Shown piece after piece: positions 54,284 through 63,366 of a stretch of 64,000 nt of DNA. Position 1 is the first letter of the stretch. Each line of letters starts with the position of its first letter. The notes below the pieces were generated by a model. It was not told the DNA's origin. It was given only the letters and a program-made list of their open reading frames with translations, and ran no database searches. Source of the DNA: Hyphomicrobiales bacterium (GTDB lineage Bacteria > Pseudomonadota > Alphaproteobacteria > Rhizobiales > Devosiaceae); contig UCAU01000018.1 of NCBI GenBank assembly GCA_900470445.1, forward strand, positions 1-64,000. The letters run 5' to 3'. The translations under genes and the position numbers were made by a program.

Positions 54284-55068
54284 GGCCGTGCCTCCTCGTT
54301 GGTGCGTCGGCCCGCGCGGCGGGACACGGAATTGTCGGAGGCGCCGGTGATGGCGCCCACCAGGTCCGCATTGGAGGCATCGGGATAGAAGACGCCGCTA
54401 TTGCGGCCCAGCCGCAGCACGACGATGCGGTCGGCAACGGCGCGCACGTCTTCCATATTATGGCTGATCATCACGACGCCCAGGCCTCGGTCGCGCACGC
54501 GTTCGATGAGGTTGAGCACTTCGGCCGTCTGCGCCACGCCCAGGGCGGCGGTGGGTTCGTCGAGCAGGATGAGCTTGGGGTCGAGCAGCAGGGAGCGGGC
54601 GATGGCGACGGTCTGGCGCTGGCCGCCCGAGAGGGACGCCACGGCTTCCCGCACGCTGGGAATGCGCGCGGATAGTTCGTTGAGCAGCTTCCAGGCGCGG
54701 ATTTCCATGGCGACTTCGTCGAGATGGAGCGGGTTGATCTCCTTGCCGAGAAAGATATTGGCGACGACGTCGAGATTTTCGCAGAGCGCCAGATCCTGGA
54801 ATACGGTGGCGATGCCCAATGACAAGGCCGCGGCGGGATTGGGCAGGCTCACCTCCTTGCCGCCGAAACTGATGGTGCCGGAGCTGGGCGCGTGTACGCC
54901 GGAGAGGATTTTGACCAGGGTGGACTTGCCCGCGCCATTGTCGCCGACCAGGGCCACGACCTCACCGGCATTCACATCGAGGTCGATATCGGTGAGGGCG
55001 GACACGGCCCCGAAATTCTTGGAGATGCCGCGCAGGCTGAGGACCGGGGTCTGGGAAATATCTGTCAT
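54280..55068 (-). CDS. CUT2 sugar ABC importer ATPase, single-domain
   Basis: The 262-residue ATPase has only one nucleotide-binding domain, while most CUT2 ATPases (RbsA, XylG) are fused doubles of ~500 residues. Walker A is GDNGAGKST (~41-49), signature LSGGQRQTVAIARS, Walker B Leu-Ile-Leu-Leu-Asp-Glu-Pro and switch His (Ile-Ser-His-Asn-Met). Such single-domain forms work as homodimers. The ATG at 55068 is used; a longer frame adds 45 residues from the binding-protein spacer. Confidence 0.92.
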   Translation of the reverse strand: MTDISQTPVLSLRGISKNFGAVSALTDIDLDVNAGEVVALVGDNGAGKSTLVKILSGVHAPSSGTISFGGKEVSLPNPAAALSLGIATVFQDLALCENLDVVANIFLGKEINPLHLDEVAMEIRAWKLLNELSARIPSVREAVASLSGGQRQTVAIARSLLLDPKLILLDEPTAALGVAQTAEVLNLIERVRDRGLGVVMISHNMEDVRAVADRIVVLRLGRNSGVFYPDASNADLVGAITGASDNSVSRRAGRRTNEEARP

Positions 55069-55135
55069 GGCAGGGCCTTGATGGGTCGCCGAAAGTCGAT
55101 CCGTCCGGCCCCCGGATGAGGGCCGGACGGGGTGA

Positions 55136-56203
55136 TTACTGAATGATCCCAAGGGCTTTGCAACCCTCGACATAGCGATCGACGCAGAGAACGTCGGCCG
55201 CAACGATATTCTTGTCGATGATCTCGGCCTTGAGGTTTTCGGCAGTGACCACGGCCGGGGTGAAGAGCTGGGAGGGCGTGTCGTAAAGGCTCATTTCGGC
55301 CTTTGGCGTCTCGCCCTTGAGCAATTGCACGGCGACATTGGCAGCAGCGGCGGCGACGATTTCGCTGGGCTTGGAGATGGTATTGTATTGATCGCCCGCG
55401 ATAATCAGCTGCAGGGCGGCGATGGTAGCGTCATTGCCGGTGACCGGGGGAACGGGGTCGACGCCGGCGGCCTTGAAGGCGGCGATGGCGCCGCCGCCGG
55501 TGCCGTCATTGGCCGCGACGACGCCGACGATCTGGTTGCCGAAGCGGGTGATCTGGCCGCTGGCCCATTGCTGGGCCTTGGGCGGAGCCCAGTCCGGGGT
55601 GTCGAATTCGGCCAGGGTTTTGTAGCCGCTTTCGGCGAGACCGGCATGAATGCCGTCCTTGATCAGGCCCGCTGCGGCGTCGGTCGGGGAGCCGTTAATC
55701 TGCAGGATTCCGCCGCTTTCGGGTAACACACTGTTAGCTTTGAGATGCGCAACCAGTGACTCCGCGATCGCTTTGCCAATGCCTTCGTTGTTGAACGAGA
55801 CATAGAAGTCGGCTTTGGCGTCGGGGATGGGCCGATCATAGGCGATGACCTTGACGCCTTGGCTTTGCGCCAGCGAGACGAGCGAGGCGGCGGCAGCGGA
55901 ATCGACGGGGTCGAGCACGATGACCTTGGCGCCCTGGGTGATCACTGAATTGAATTGCTGCTGCTGTTTGGTCGCGTCGGCATCGGCGTTCTGGTAGATG
56001 ACCTTGCAGGTCTCGCAGAGCTTTTTCATCTCGGCGATGAAGCCGGGGGAGTCGTGTTCCTCGTAGCGGGTCGAGGCCTGGTCGGGCATCAGGAAGGCGA
56101 CGGTGGCATTGGCGATATCGGCGGCCTGGGCGAAAGCCGCCGTGCTGCCGAGCAGGAACAGGGCGGATGCCGCTGCGCTGCGTTTCCATGCGAATTTGGT
56201 CAT
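55136..56203 (-). CDS. CUT2 sugar ABC importer, substrate-binding protein
   Basis: The 355-residue periplasmic protein has a signal peptide cut after Ala-Phe-Ala-Gln-Ala (~residue 26) and a XylF/RbsB-type fold. It shows Ile-Val-Leu-Asp-Pro-Val-Asp-Ser, Val-Ile-Ala-Tyr-Asp-Arg-Pro-Ile, and Val-Ala-Ala-Asn-Asp-Gly-Thr-Gly-Gly-Gly. The context suggests ribitol or a similar pentitol as ligand (inference). The ATG at 56203 has a strong GGAGG site 7 bases upstream. Confidence 0.92.
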   Translation of the reverse strand: MTKFAWKRSAAASALFLLGSTAAFAQAADIANATVAFLMPDQASTRYEEHDSPGFIAEMKKLCETCKVIYQNADADATKQQQQFNSVITQGAKVIVLDPVDSAAAASLVSLAQSQGVKVIAYDRPIPDAKADFYVSFNNEGIGKAIAESLVAHLKANSVLPESGGILQINGSPTDAAAGLIKDGIHAGLAESGYKTLAEFDTPDWAPPKAQQWASGQITRFGNQIVGVVAANDGTGGGAIAAFKAAGVDPVPPVTGNDATIAALQLIIAGDQYNTISKPSEIVAAAAANVAVQLLKGETPKAEMSLYDTPSQLFTPAVVTAENLKAEIIDKNIVAADVLCVDRYVEGCKALGIIQ

Positions 56204-56333
56204 GTGGTTTCCTCCGATTGCAGCCTTGGGCTGCGGATTTTTGAGACAAGCATCTGCTATCGCGGGGCGCTCACAGCGCGCCCGCGTCTGGTCGTTTGGC
56301 AATGTGGTTCTTCCTCCCTTGGTCCTCCGATGA

Positions 56334-57218
56334 TCAGGCGACTTCGGCCGCTCTTGCATTGGCCGCCAGCAAGGTCCGGAAGCGCGAGGGCGGCATGCCC
56401 TTTTGCGTCAGGAACTGGCGGTTGAAATTGGACAGATTGTTGAAGCCCACCGCGTAGCAAATCTCGATGATGGGCATAGTCTCCTCACTCATCAGGAGCT
56501 GGCAGGCGAGGTTAATGCGCAGCCGATTGACATATTGCACGAGCGCCATGCCGGTATGGCGGCGGAAGCTGCGCGAGAAGGCGCTGGCGCTTTGCCCGGC
56601 AATGGCGGCCAAATCGCTCTCGTTGAATGGCTCGGTGAGATGGCCCCCGATATGGGCGAGAACCTTGTTGATGCCCGCCGACATATAGCCGGAGGGGTCG
56701 GGCAGGTAGCGCGAGCTGGCCAAAGTCCTGATGTCGCTGGCCCGGCTCAGGGCGCCCATGACGCCGATGAACAACTCGATGCGCCGCACGCCCTGGGCCT
56801 CGATCAGCTCTTCGAGAGCCGGGGCGATTTCGGCGGCGGTTTGGGTGGAGAACAGGGCCCCGTGCCGGCTGCGCTCGAGCACCCGCTCGAAGGCGCCGAG
56901 CTCGGGCAGTACCTTGATCGTATTGCCGATGAAATCTTCGGAAAATTGCACGATGCGGCAGCGCAGCGGAACACTGGCGCCATCGGGTAATTCGCTGACC
57001 CAGTTATGCGGCAGATTGGGGCCGGTCAGCACCAGATTGCCCGGCTCGAACTCGCCGATGAAGTCGCCGACGAAATAGCGGCCGCGGGTGGCAACGACGT
57101 GATGCAGCTCATATTCGGGATGAAAGTGCCAGCGGACGGTGTGAAACGGATAGCCGTGCGACCAGGCCTTGAAGGACTCCCCGCGCCGGATCTGGACGAC
57201 TTCGAGATCAGGTTCCAT
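56334..57218 (-). CDS. AraC-family transcriptional regulator
   Basis: The 294-residue protein has an N-terminal cupin domain (~10-100, His-Phe-His-Pro-Glu-Tyr-Glu-Leu-His-His) and a C-terminal double helix-turn-helix (~190-285, ending Cys-Tyr-Ala-Val-Gly-Phe-Asn-Asn-Leu-Ser-Asn-Phe-Asn-Arg-Gln-Phe). It is the likely activator of the downstream sugar operon. The ATG at 57218 follows a GGGGAG site 6-7 bases upstream; the longer frame adds 51 residues. Confidence 0.92.
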   Translation of the reverse strand: MEPDLEVVQIRRGESFKAWSHGYPFHTVRWHFHPEYELHHVVATRGRYFVGDFIGEFEPGNLVLTGPNLPHNWVSELPDGASVPLRCRIVQFSEDFIGNTIKVLPELGAFERVLERSRHGALFSTQTAAEIAPALEELIEAQGVRRIELFIGVMGALSRASDIRTLASSRYLPDPSGYMSAGINKVLAHIGGHLTEPFNESDLAAIAGQSASAFSRSFRRHTGMALVQYVNRLRINLACQLLMSEETMPIIEICYAVGFNNLSNFNRQFLTQKGMPPSRFRTLLAANARAAEVA

Positions 57219-57423
57219 CCGTCTCTCCCCTGGCTTGCCTGTGGAGGCAGCGCCGCTTACAGGCCGGTTTGCCCGGTTCTCTGCATATTGGGAGCTTAGG
57301 CCCGCAATAGCGCCGCCGCCACCACAGAGCAGGCGTCTCACCGATACTTTTTTGACCTTTATGGCTGCCAAACTGCCCCATGATGGGGAGTGGGACCGTA
57401 TTCCGGTGCCGTTGGCGAGCCTC

Positions 57424-57481
57424 TTGACACTGCAAAATCAAAACTGCTAATGCGTAACACTAACAGCTAATACGAATTAGC
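57424..57481 (+). promoter_or_regulatory. lacI-type gene promoter and operator
   Basis: A TTGACA -35 box (57424-57429) and GCTAAT -10 box (57446-57451) are 16 bases apart. Downstream lies a perfect 16-base operator GCTAAT-ACGA-ATTAGC (57466-57481). The -10 box itself reads GCTAATGCGTAA, resembling an operator half. LacI-type regulators bind exactly this kind of palindrome, so the gene at 57500 should repress itself and the downstream genes. Confidence 0.75.
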
Positions 57482-57499
57482 GATCACGAGGAGGCAGAC

Positions 57500-58555
57500 T
57501 TGTCCGCATCGCGGCGGTTGACCCAGAGAGACATTGCCCAATTGGCCGGCGTCAGCCAGGCAACGGTGTCGCTCGTGCTCAATGAAGCCAAATCCGCGCA
57601 GGGTCGCATTCCGCCCGAAACCCGCGAACGGGTGCTCAAGGCCATTCGCGATACCGGCTATGTCGCCGACCCGATCGCGCGCAGCATGGTCAAGGGCGCC
57701 AATCGCATTCTGGGCGTCTTCACCTATGAACCCGCCTTCCCGATTGCGCAGGCCGACTTCTATACCCCGTTCCTGATGGGCATCGAGGAAGCCGCCGAAA
57801 GCCTGGGCTATGACCTGCTGCTGATGACCGCCTCGGCGCGCGACAATAGCGGCCGCAAGCGCATTTTCGGCGAGAGCGGGCGGCTGCGGCTGGCCGATGG
57901 CTGCCTGATCCTGGGCAGCCAGTTCGATCGCGATGAACTGGCCCAGTTGGTTGCCGGGGACTATCCTTATGTCGCCGTGGGCCGGCGCGATGATGCCGGC
58001 GGGCCGGTGCGCTATGTCGGCGCCGACTATATTGCCGCCACCAAGACCCTGGTCGACCAGGCGCTGGCCAAGGGGCACCGGCAGTTTGCCTTTATCGGCA
58101 CAACGGGTCCGGCCGAATCCATCGCCGACCGCTGGCATGGCTTCCAGAGCGCAATCAAGGGCAGAGCCGAGCTGGTCCATGTCGATGCCATCGAGAATGG
58201 CGATCCGGCGCGGCAATTGGCCGAAGTTCGCGCCAGCGGCGCCAGCGTGGTGTTTTTTGCCGAAGTGCTGGAGGCCGTGGCCTTCGATAATTACGCGCGG
58301 GCGCAAGGCGTCAAAATCCCGAGTGATCTTTCCATCGTGGTGCTGGGCAGCGGCACGCGCACCCATACGCTGCGGCTGCACCGCGCCTTCACCTGCTACG
58401 CCATTCCCCGCGAGGAAATGGGCAGGCAGGCGGCGGCCATGCTGGTGCAGACGCTGCTCGAACCCAGCCAGGTGCCGCAAGTGCTGCTGACCTGCGAAAT
58501 CGTGGCGGGCGAAACGCTCGCTCGTCCCAATGCAAAGAAAGACAGTTTGAAGTGA
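57500..58555 (+). CDS. LacI-family transcriptional repressor
   Basis: The 351-residue protein has a LacI helix-turn-helix at the start (Leu-Thr-Gln-Arg-Asp-Ile-Ala-Gln-Leu-Ala-Gly-Val-Ser-Gln-Ala-Thr-Val-Ser) with hinge helix, then a periplasmic-binding-protein-like sensor domain. It begins with TTG, preceded by a very strong GAGGAGG site 6 bases upstream. Its stop overlaps the oxidoreductase GTG by 4 bases. Candidate operators lie just upstream of this gene and of the binding-protein gene at 60192. Confidence 0.94.
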   Translation: MSASRRLTQRDIAQLAGVSQATVSLVLNEAKSAQGRIPPETRERVLKAIRDTGYVADPIARSMVKGANRILGVFTYEPAFPIAQADFYTPFLMGIEEAAESLGYDLLLMTASARDNSGRKRIFGESGRLRLADGCLILGSQFDRDELAQLVAGDYPYVAVGRRDDAGGPVRYVGADYIAATKTLVDQALAKGHRQFAFIGTTGPAESIADRWHGFQSAIKGRAELVHVDAIENGDPARQLAEVRASGASVVFFAEVLEAVAFDNYARAQGVKIPSDLSIVVLGSGTRTHTLRLHRAFTCYAIPREEMGRQAAAMLVQTLLEPSQVPQVLLTCEIVAGETLARPNAKKDSLK

Positions 58556-60162
58556 CAGAATACAACGCGGATATCCTGGTGGTCGGCGGCGGGCTTGGTG
58601 GCGTGGCGGCAGCTTTGGGCGCCTTGCGCAATGGACGCAGCGTCATCCTGAGCGAGGAATTCGACTGGATCGGTGGCCAGCTGACCAGCCAGGCCGTGCC
58701 GCCGGACGAGCATACCTGGGTCGAGCAATTCGGCATCACCGCCAGCTACCGCGCGTTGCGCACCGGTGTGCGGCAATATTATCGCGACCATTATCCGCTG
58801 AGCGAAGCCGCGCGGGCCGACCTGACGCTCAATCCGGGCGATGGCAATGTGTCTCGCCTGTGCCACGAACCGCGGGTGTCGCTGGCCGTGATGGAAGCCA
58901 TGCTGGCGCCCTATGCGGCTGGCGGCAAGCTGACGATTTTGAAGCCCTATGTGCCCATTGCCGCCGACGTGGACGGCGACGTAGTGCGGGCGGTTACGCT
59001 GCGCCATCGCGACACCGGTCGCACGGTGACCTGCTCGGCACGCTATGTGATCGACGCCACCGAATTGGGCGACCTGCTGCCGCTGACAGCAACGGAATAT
59101 GTCACCGGCTTTGAAGCACAGTCCGAAACCGGCGAACCCAGTGCGCCGGCCGAAGCGCAGCCGCATAATCAGCAGGCCGTTTCGATCTGCTTTGCCGTCG
59201 ACCATGTGGATGGCAACCATGTCATCGACAAGCCGGCGCGTTACGATCACTGGCGTCAGGTGGCGCCCGCATTCTGGGGCGGTCCGCTGCTCAGCTGGGA
59301 CTCGCCCAATCCGCGCACGCTGGAGCGCAGCCGGCGGTTTTTCGATCCCAATCCGATCGATAATGCCACCCGCGAAGTGGCTGACCAGCGCGCCAGCGCA
59401 GGCGACATGAGCCTATGGATTTTCCGTCGCATTGCGGCGCGGCATAATTTCCAGCCCGGCGCCTATGCCAGCGATATATGCCTCGTGAACTGGCCGATGA
59501 TCGACTATTTCGAAGCCCCGATCATCGATGTGACGCCCGAGCAATATGCGCAGCGGCTGGCCGATGCGGCGAGCCTCTCCTATTCCATGTTCTATTGGAT
59601 GCAGACCGAGGCCCCCCGCCCCGACGGCGGGGTGGGTTTCCCCGGCCTGCGGCTGCGTGGCGACATTACCGGCACCGAACATGGCCTGGCCATGGCGCCC
59701 TATATTCGCGAAAGCCGCCGTATCCGGGCGGTGACCACCGTGCTGGAGCAGGATTTGTCGCTGGATGTGCGCGGCGATCGTGGAGCGGTGCATTATCGCG
59801 ACAGCATCGGGGTGGGCATGTACCGCATCGACCTGCATCCCTCGACCGGTGGCGACAATTACATCGATGTGGGCGCCTGCCCGTTCGAAATTCCGCTGGG
59901 CTCGCTCATTCCGCGCCGCATGACCAATCTGCTGGCGGCGTCCAAGAATATCGGCACCACCCACATCACCAATGGTTGCTACCGGTTGCATCCGGTGGAG
60001 TGGAACATTGGCGAAGTGGCGGGAATGCTGGCGGCGCATTGCCTTGACACCGGCCAGACCCCGCATGGCGTGCAGGAAGACGACAAGCGGCTGGCCGAAT
60101 TCCAAAGCCATATCGAGCACCAGGGCGTGGAACGCCGTTGGCCCGATATTTCCGGCTATTAG
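58552..60162 (+). CDS. FAD-dependent oxidoreductase of a sugar locus
   Basis: The 536-residue protein belongs to the FAD_oxidored (PF12831-type) group. The ADP-binding motif Val-Val-Gly-Gly-Gly-Leu-Gly-Gly-Val is at ~10-18, followed by Gly-Gly-Gln-Leu-Thr-Ser-Gln-Ala. A later Tyr-Val-Ile-Asp-Ala-Thr-Glu-Leu-Gly-Asp closes the FAD site. Cys, His and Tyr-rich segments in the C-terminal half (Ile-Thr-Asn-Gly-Cys-Tyr-Arg-Leu-His-Pro) are of unknown role. Substrates of this family are mostly unknown; coupling to a CUT1 importer suggests a sugar or sugar acid. It starts with GTG overlapping the repressor stop. Confidence 0.85.
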   Translation: MTEYNADILVVGGGLGGVAAALGALRNGRSVILSEEFDWIGGQLTSQAVPPDEHTWVEQFGITASYRALRTGVRQYYRDHYPLSEAARADLTLNPGDGNVSRLCHEPRVSLAVMEAMLAPYAAGGKLTILKPYVPIAADVDGDVVRAVTLRHRDTGRTVTCSARYVIDATELGDLLPLTATEYVTGFEAQSETGEPSAPAEAQPHNQQAVSICFAVDHVDGNHVIDKPARYDHWRQVAPAFWGGPLLSWDSPNPRTLERSRRFFDPNPIDNATREVADQRASAGDMSLWIFRRIAARHNFQPGAYASDICLVNWPMIDYFEAPIIDVTPEQYAQRLADAASLSYSMFYWMQTEAPRPDGGVGFPGLRLRGDITGTEHGLAMAPYIRESRRIRAVTTVLEQDLSLDVRGDRGAVHYRDSIGVGMYRIDLHPSTGGDNYIDVGACPFEIPLGSLIPRRMTNLLAASKNIGTTHITNGCYRLHPVEWNIGEVAGMLAAHCLDTGQTPHGVQEDDKRLAEFQSHIEHQGVERRWPDISGY

Positions 60163-60177
60163 CTAATACGCATAATC
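60162..60177 (+). promoter_or_regulatory. Second candidate LacI operator, upstream of the binding-protein gene
   Basis: GCTAATACGCATAATC matches the perfect operator at 57466 at 13 of 16 positions. It starts at the last base of the oxidoreductase stop and ends 14 bases before the next ATG. It may allow separate control of the importer genes. Confidence 0.55.
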
Positions 60178-60191
60178 AGGGAGGATCTTTT

Positions 60192-61451
60192 ATGCGCAGG
60201 ACTATGCTGAAAACCACTTTGGCCGCTCTGGCGGTGACGACGGGGCTGGTCGCCCCGGCCTTGTCGCAGGAATTGCGGATGGCGATCTGGAGCGCCAACG
60301 AGGCCCATCTGGCCTTGTTCAACGAGATTGCCGAAGAATTCGAGGCCAGCCATCCAGGTGTTACCGTCACCTATGATTCCCTCGCTTTCGAAGGCTATGT
60401 GACGACGCTGACCACCCAGATTGCCGGCGGCAATCCGCCCGATCTGGCCTGGCTGTTCGACACGACGGCGCCCGATTTCATGGCGGCCGGCGCGCTCTAT
60501 CCGCTGACCGACACTTTCGCCAAGACCGAAGGCTATGACATTGCCGACTTCCCGCCGGCAACGCTCACCGCCTGGTCGCGCGATGGCGTGCAATATCTCT
60601 ATCCGTTCTCGACCTCGCCCTTTGGCGTGTTCGTCAACAATGACATGGTCAAGGCGGCAGGCGCCAAGACCCCGGCCGAGCTGATCGCGGCCGGCGAATG
60701 GACCTGGGACAATGCCATTGCCACCGCGGCGACGGTTGCCGCCACCGGCAAGCAGGGCCTGGTGATCCGCGATTTCGAATACAAGGCCTGGGAAAACCTG
60801 GCCGAAATCTATGCCGGCTGGGGCGCCCATCCCTGGTCGGAAGATACCAAAACCTGCGCGTTCAACAGCCAGGAAATGATCGATGCCATGAGTTTCATCC
60901 ATGACGCGATCTTCGTGAAAAAGGCCATGCCTGGCCCCGGCGTTTCGGCTGATTTCTTTGCCGGCGACGCGGCCATGACCACGACACAGATCAGCCGCGC
61001 TTCCTTGCTGCCCAAGGACGACAAGGCGTTCGATTGGGACCTGGTGCCGCTGCCTTCTGGCCCGGTGGGGGAATATGCCTGGGTCGGCCGGGCCGGCATC
61101 GGCGTGCTTGCCAATGGCAAAAACCCCGAGCTGGCGGCTGAATTCCTCGCCTTCTTCTCGTCCAAGGACAATGTGGCAAAGCTGGCCCGTTTCTTCCCGC
61201 CGGCCCGGCAGAGCCTGCTGACCGCCGACGTGCTCTCGGCCGCCAATCCGCTGCTGACCAAGGAGCAGATCGAAGCCGTGGTGATCCGCGGAGTGGCGAC
61301 CGGTCAGTCGACGCAACAGGTGCCCAATTTTGCTCAATTGCAGCAGACGGTCCGTGCCGGTCTTGATGGGCTGTGGCAGCCAGAGGCGGATATAACCGGC
61401 GTGCTGAATACGCTGTGCGATCGGCTCAATCCGCTGCTGGCGGCGAACTAA
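60192..61451 (+). CDS. CUT1 sugar ABC importer, substrate-binding protein
   Basis: The 419-residue periplasmic protein has a signal peptide cut after Pro-Ala-Leu-Ser (~residue 26) and the family-1 fold: Glu-Phe-Glu-Ala-Ser-His-Pro-Gly-Val-Thr-Val, Gly-Asn-Pro-Pro-Asp-Leu-Ala-Trp, and Pro-Phe-Ser-Thr-Ser-Pro-Phe-Gly-Val-Phe-Val-Asn. The ATG at 60192 has GGGAGG 7 bases upstream; an earlier in-frame start adds 18 residues over the oxidoreductase stop. The ligand is unknown. Confidence 0.93.
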   Translation: MRRTMLKTTLAALAVTTGLVAPALSQELRMAIWSANEAHLALFNEIAEEFEASHPGVTVTYDSLAFEGYVTTLTTQIAGGNPPDLAWLFDTTAPDFMAAGALYPLTDTFAKTEGYDIADFPPATLTAWSRDGVQYLYPFSTSPFGVFVNNDMVKAAGAKTPAELIAAGEWTWDNAIATAATVAATGKQGLVIRDFEYKAWENLAEIYAGWGAHPWSEDTKTCAFNSQEMIDAMSFIHDAIFVKKAMPGPGVSADFFAGDAAMTTTQISRASLLPKDDKAFDWDLVPLPSGPVGEYAWVGRAGIGVLANGKNPELAAEFLAFFSSKDNVAKLARFFPPARQSLLTADVLSAANPLLTKEQIEAVVIRGVATGQSTQQVPNFAQLQQTVRAGLDGLWQPEADITGVLNTLCDRLNPLLAAN

Positions 61452-61463
61452 AAACGCAGTCGA

Positions 61464-61590
61464 CTCCCTCCCCCTTGTGGGGAGGGATCAAGGGTGGGGG
61501 TATAGTTCCGCAGCACTGCGTTTGTGACTCACCCCCATCCCCCGCTTTTCGCCAACGAAAAGCTGAGCCCTCCCCACAAGGGGGAGGGAG
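61464..61590. repeat. Two-arm CCCTCCCC hairpin element inside an ABC operon
   Basis: Arms of 23 bases (61464-61486 and 61568-61590) are perfect inverted copies, the best in the family. Each arm also folds alone (CCCTCCCC/GGGGAGGG with 3-5 base loop). It sits between the binding-protein stop and the first permease, where hairpins often protect the binding-protein mRNA and lower permease expression. The right arm ends 14 bases before the permease ATG. Confidence 0.85.
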
Positions 61591-61603
61591 AAGGAAGTTA
61601 GCT

Positions 61604-62530
61604 ATGAGCATTGCCCTTGATACATCGCAGGCGCGGCCCAAACGCAGTTTTTGGACCATGGCGCGGCGCGATGCGGCCACCGGATATCTGTTCATCGCGC
61701 CGCAGCTGATCGGCATCGTCATCTTTGTGCTGATCCCGCTGGTGCTAGTGTTCTGGTATTCGCTGCATGAATGGAACGTGCTGGCGGGTTCGTTCCGCTT
61801 CACCGGCGCGGCCAATTACGAAAAGCTGCTGAGCGACCCGGCCATTGGCGAAGTGATGAGTGTCACCGCCGTGTTCTCGGCGGGACTGGCGCTGCTCAAT
61901 ATGAGTCTGGCGCTGGGGCTGGCGCTGCTGCTCAATCAGAAGCTGGCCTTCATGACCGTGTTCCGCACACTGTTCTTTTCGCCGGTCGTGGTGTCGCTGG
62001 TGGCCTGGACGATTGTCTGGAGCTTCCTGCTGCAAAGCAATGGCGGCATTAACGGGCTGTTGCAGATGATTGGCGTCGAAGGCCCCAATTGGCTGCGCAA
62101 TCCGACCACGGCGATGATCTCGGTCATTGTCGTGCAGGCGCTCAAGAATGTCGGGCTCAACATGATCCTGTTTCTGGCGGCGCTGCAGGGCGTGCCGCGC
62201 GAGCTGTTCGAGGCTGCGCGGGTCGATGGCGTGCCGCGCTTCAAGCAATTTTACCGCATCACCCTGCCGATGATCAGCCCGACCATCCTGTTGGCGTCGA
62301 TCGTGACTATCGTGGGGGCGCTGCAGGTGTTTGCGCAGATCATGATCCTGACCCAGGGCGGCCCCGGCTTCTCCACCACGGTGCTGGTCTATTACCTCTA
62401 TCAGCAGGCGTTCCAATTTTACCTGTTCGGCTATGGCTCGACGCTGTCCATCGTGCTGCTGGTCATTGTCGGCGCGCTCACCTTCATCCAGTGGCAGTTG
62501 CGCAGAAAGTTCGTGTTCTATGAAAACTGA
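61604..62530 (+). CDS. CUT1 sugar ABC importer permease, MalF type
   Basis: The 308-residue permease has six helices. The EAA loop is Glu-Leu-Phe-Glu-Ala-Ala-Arg-Val-Asp-Gly-Val, and near the end is Leu-Thr-Gln-Gly-Gly-Pro-Gly. The ATG at 61604 follows AAGGAAG. Its stop lies 11 bases into the next gene. Confidence 0.94.
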   Translation: MSIALDTSQARPKRSFWTMARRDAATGYLFIAPQLIGIVIFVLIPLVLVFWYSLHEWNVLAGSFRFTGAANYEKLLSDPAIGEVMSVTAVFSAGLALLNMSLALGLALLLNQKLAFMTVFRTLFFSPVVVSLVAWTIVWSFLLQSNGGINGLLQMIGVEGPNWLRNPTTAMISVIVVQALKNVGLNMILFLAALQGVPRELFEAARVDGVPRFKQFYRITLPMISPTILLASIVTIVGALQVFAQIMILTQGGPGFSTTVLVYYLYQQAFQFYLFGYGSTLSIVLLVIVGALTFIQWQLRRKFVFYEN

Positions 62531-63362
62531 GCTCAGCCCCCGCGCCCAGGCGCTGGCCTATTTGACGTTGTGTGTGCTGCTCATCCCCTTCGTCTTTCCG
62601 ACCTGGTGGATGGTCACTTCATCGGTCAAGCCGGTCAGCCAGATCTTTGCCTTTCCGCCCGATATCTGGCCGCGCGCCTTTGATTTTTCATCCTATTCGG
62701 ACGTGTTCAAAATCCAGCCCTTCGCGCTGCAATATTGGAACTCGGCCTATATCGCTGCGATCGTCACCGTGGGCACGATGATTGTGGCGTCGATGGCGGG
62801 CTATGCCTTCGCGCGGATCAAGTTTCCCTTCGCCAATGCCATCTTCATGGTGGTGCTGGTGGGGCTGTTGATCCCCTCAGAAGTGACGCTGGTGCCGCTG
62901 TTCCAGCTGTTTTTGAAATGGGGCATGATCAATACCCATTGGCCGCTGATCCTGGTGCCGATCTTTGGCGCCCCGGCGGTGTTTGCCACGTTCATCATGC
63001 GCCAGTTCTTCATTTCACTGCCGGTGGAACTGGAGGAAGCTGCGCGCGTCGATGGGCTGGGCCGGTTCAAGATTTTCTGGACCATCGCCCTGCCGCTTGC
63101 CCGCCCGGCTTTGGCCGCCGTTGCCATTTTCACGTTCCTGGGCAGCTGGAACCTTTATCTCGAGCCGATCGTCTTCATCTCGAGCGCCGACAAATTCACC
63201 CTGCCCCAGGCGCTGACGCAATTCACCGACGCCTATGGCGGGCCGATGTGGAATATCCAGCTCGCCGCCGCGACCATGACGGCCATTCCGGTCCTCATCG
63301 TCTTCATCGTCGCCCAGAAGCAGTTCGTCGAGGGCTTGGCTCATACCGGGCTCAAAGGATAA
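62520..63362 (+). CDS. CUT1 sugar ABC importer permease, MalG type
   Basis: The 280-residue permease has six helices and an EAA loop [12 protein letters not shown]. The C-terminal part [12 protein letters not shown] is typical. The ATG at 62520 overlaps the MalF-type gene by 11 bases; a longer frame reads through it. Confidence 0.94.
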   Translation: MKTELSPRAQALAYLTLCVLLIPFVFPTWWMVTSSVKPVSQIFAFPPDIWPRAFDFSSYSDVFKIQPFALQYWNSAYIAAIVTVGTMIVASMAGYAFARIKFPFANAIFMVVLVGLLIPSEVTLVPLFQLFLKWGMINTHWPLILVPIFGAPAVFATFIMRQFFISLPVELEEAARVDGLGRFKIFWTIALPLARPALAAVAIFTFLGSWNLYLEPIVFISSADKFTLPQALTQFTDAYGGPMWNIQLAAATMTAIPVLIVFIVAQKQFVEGLAHTGLKG

Positions 63363-63366
63363 TTTA

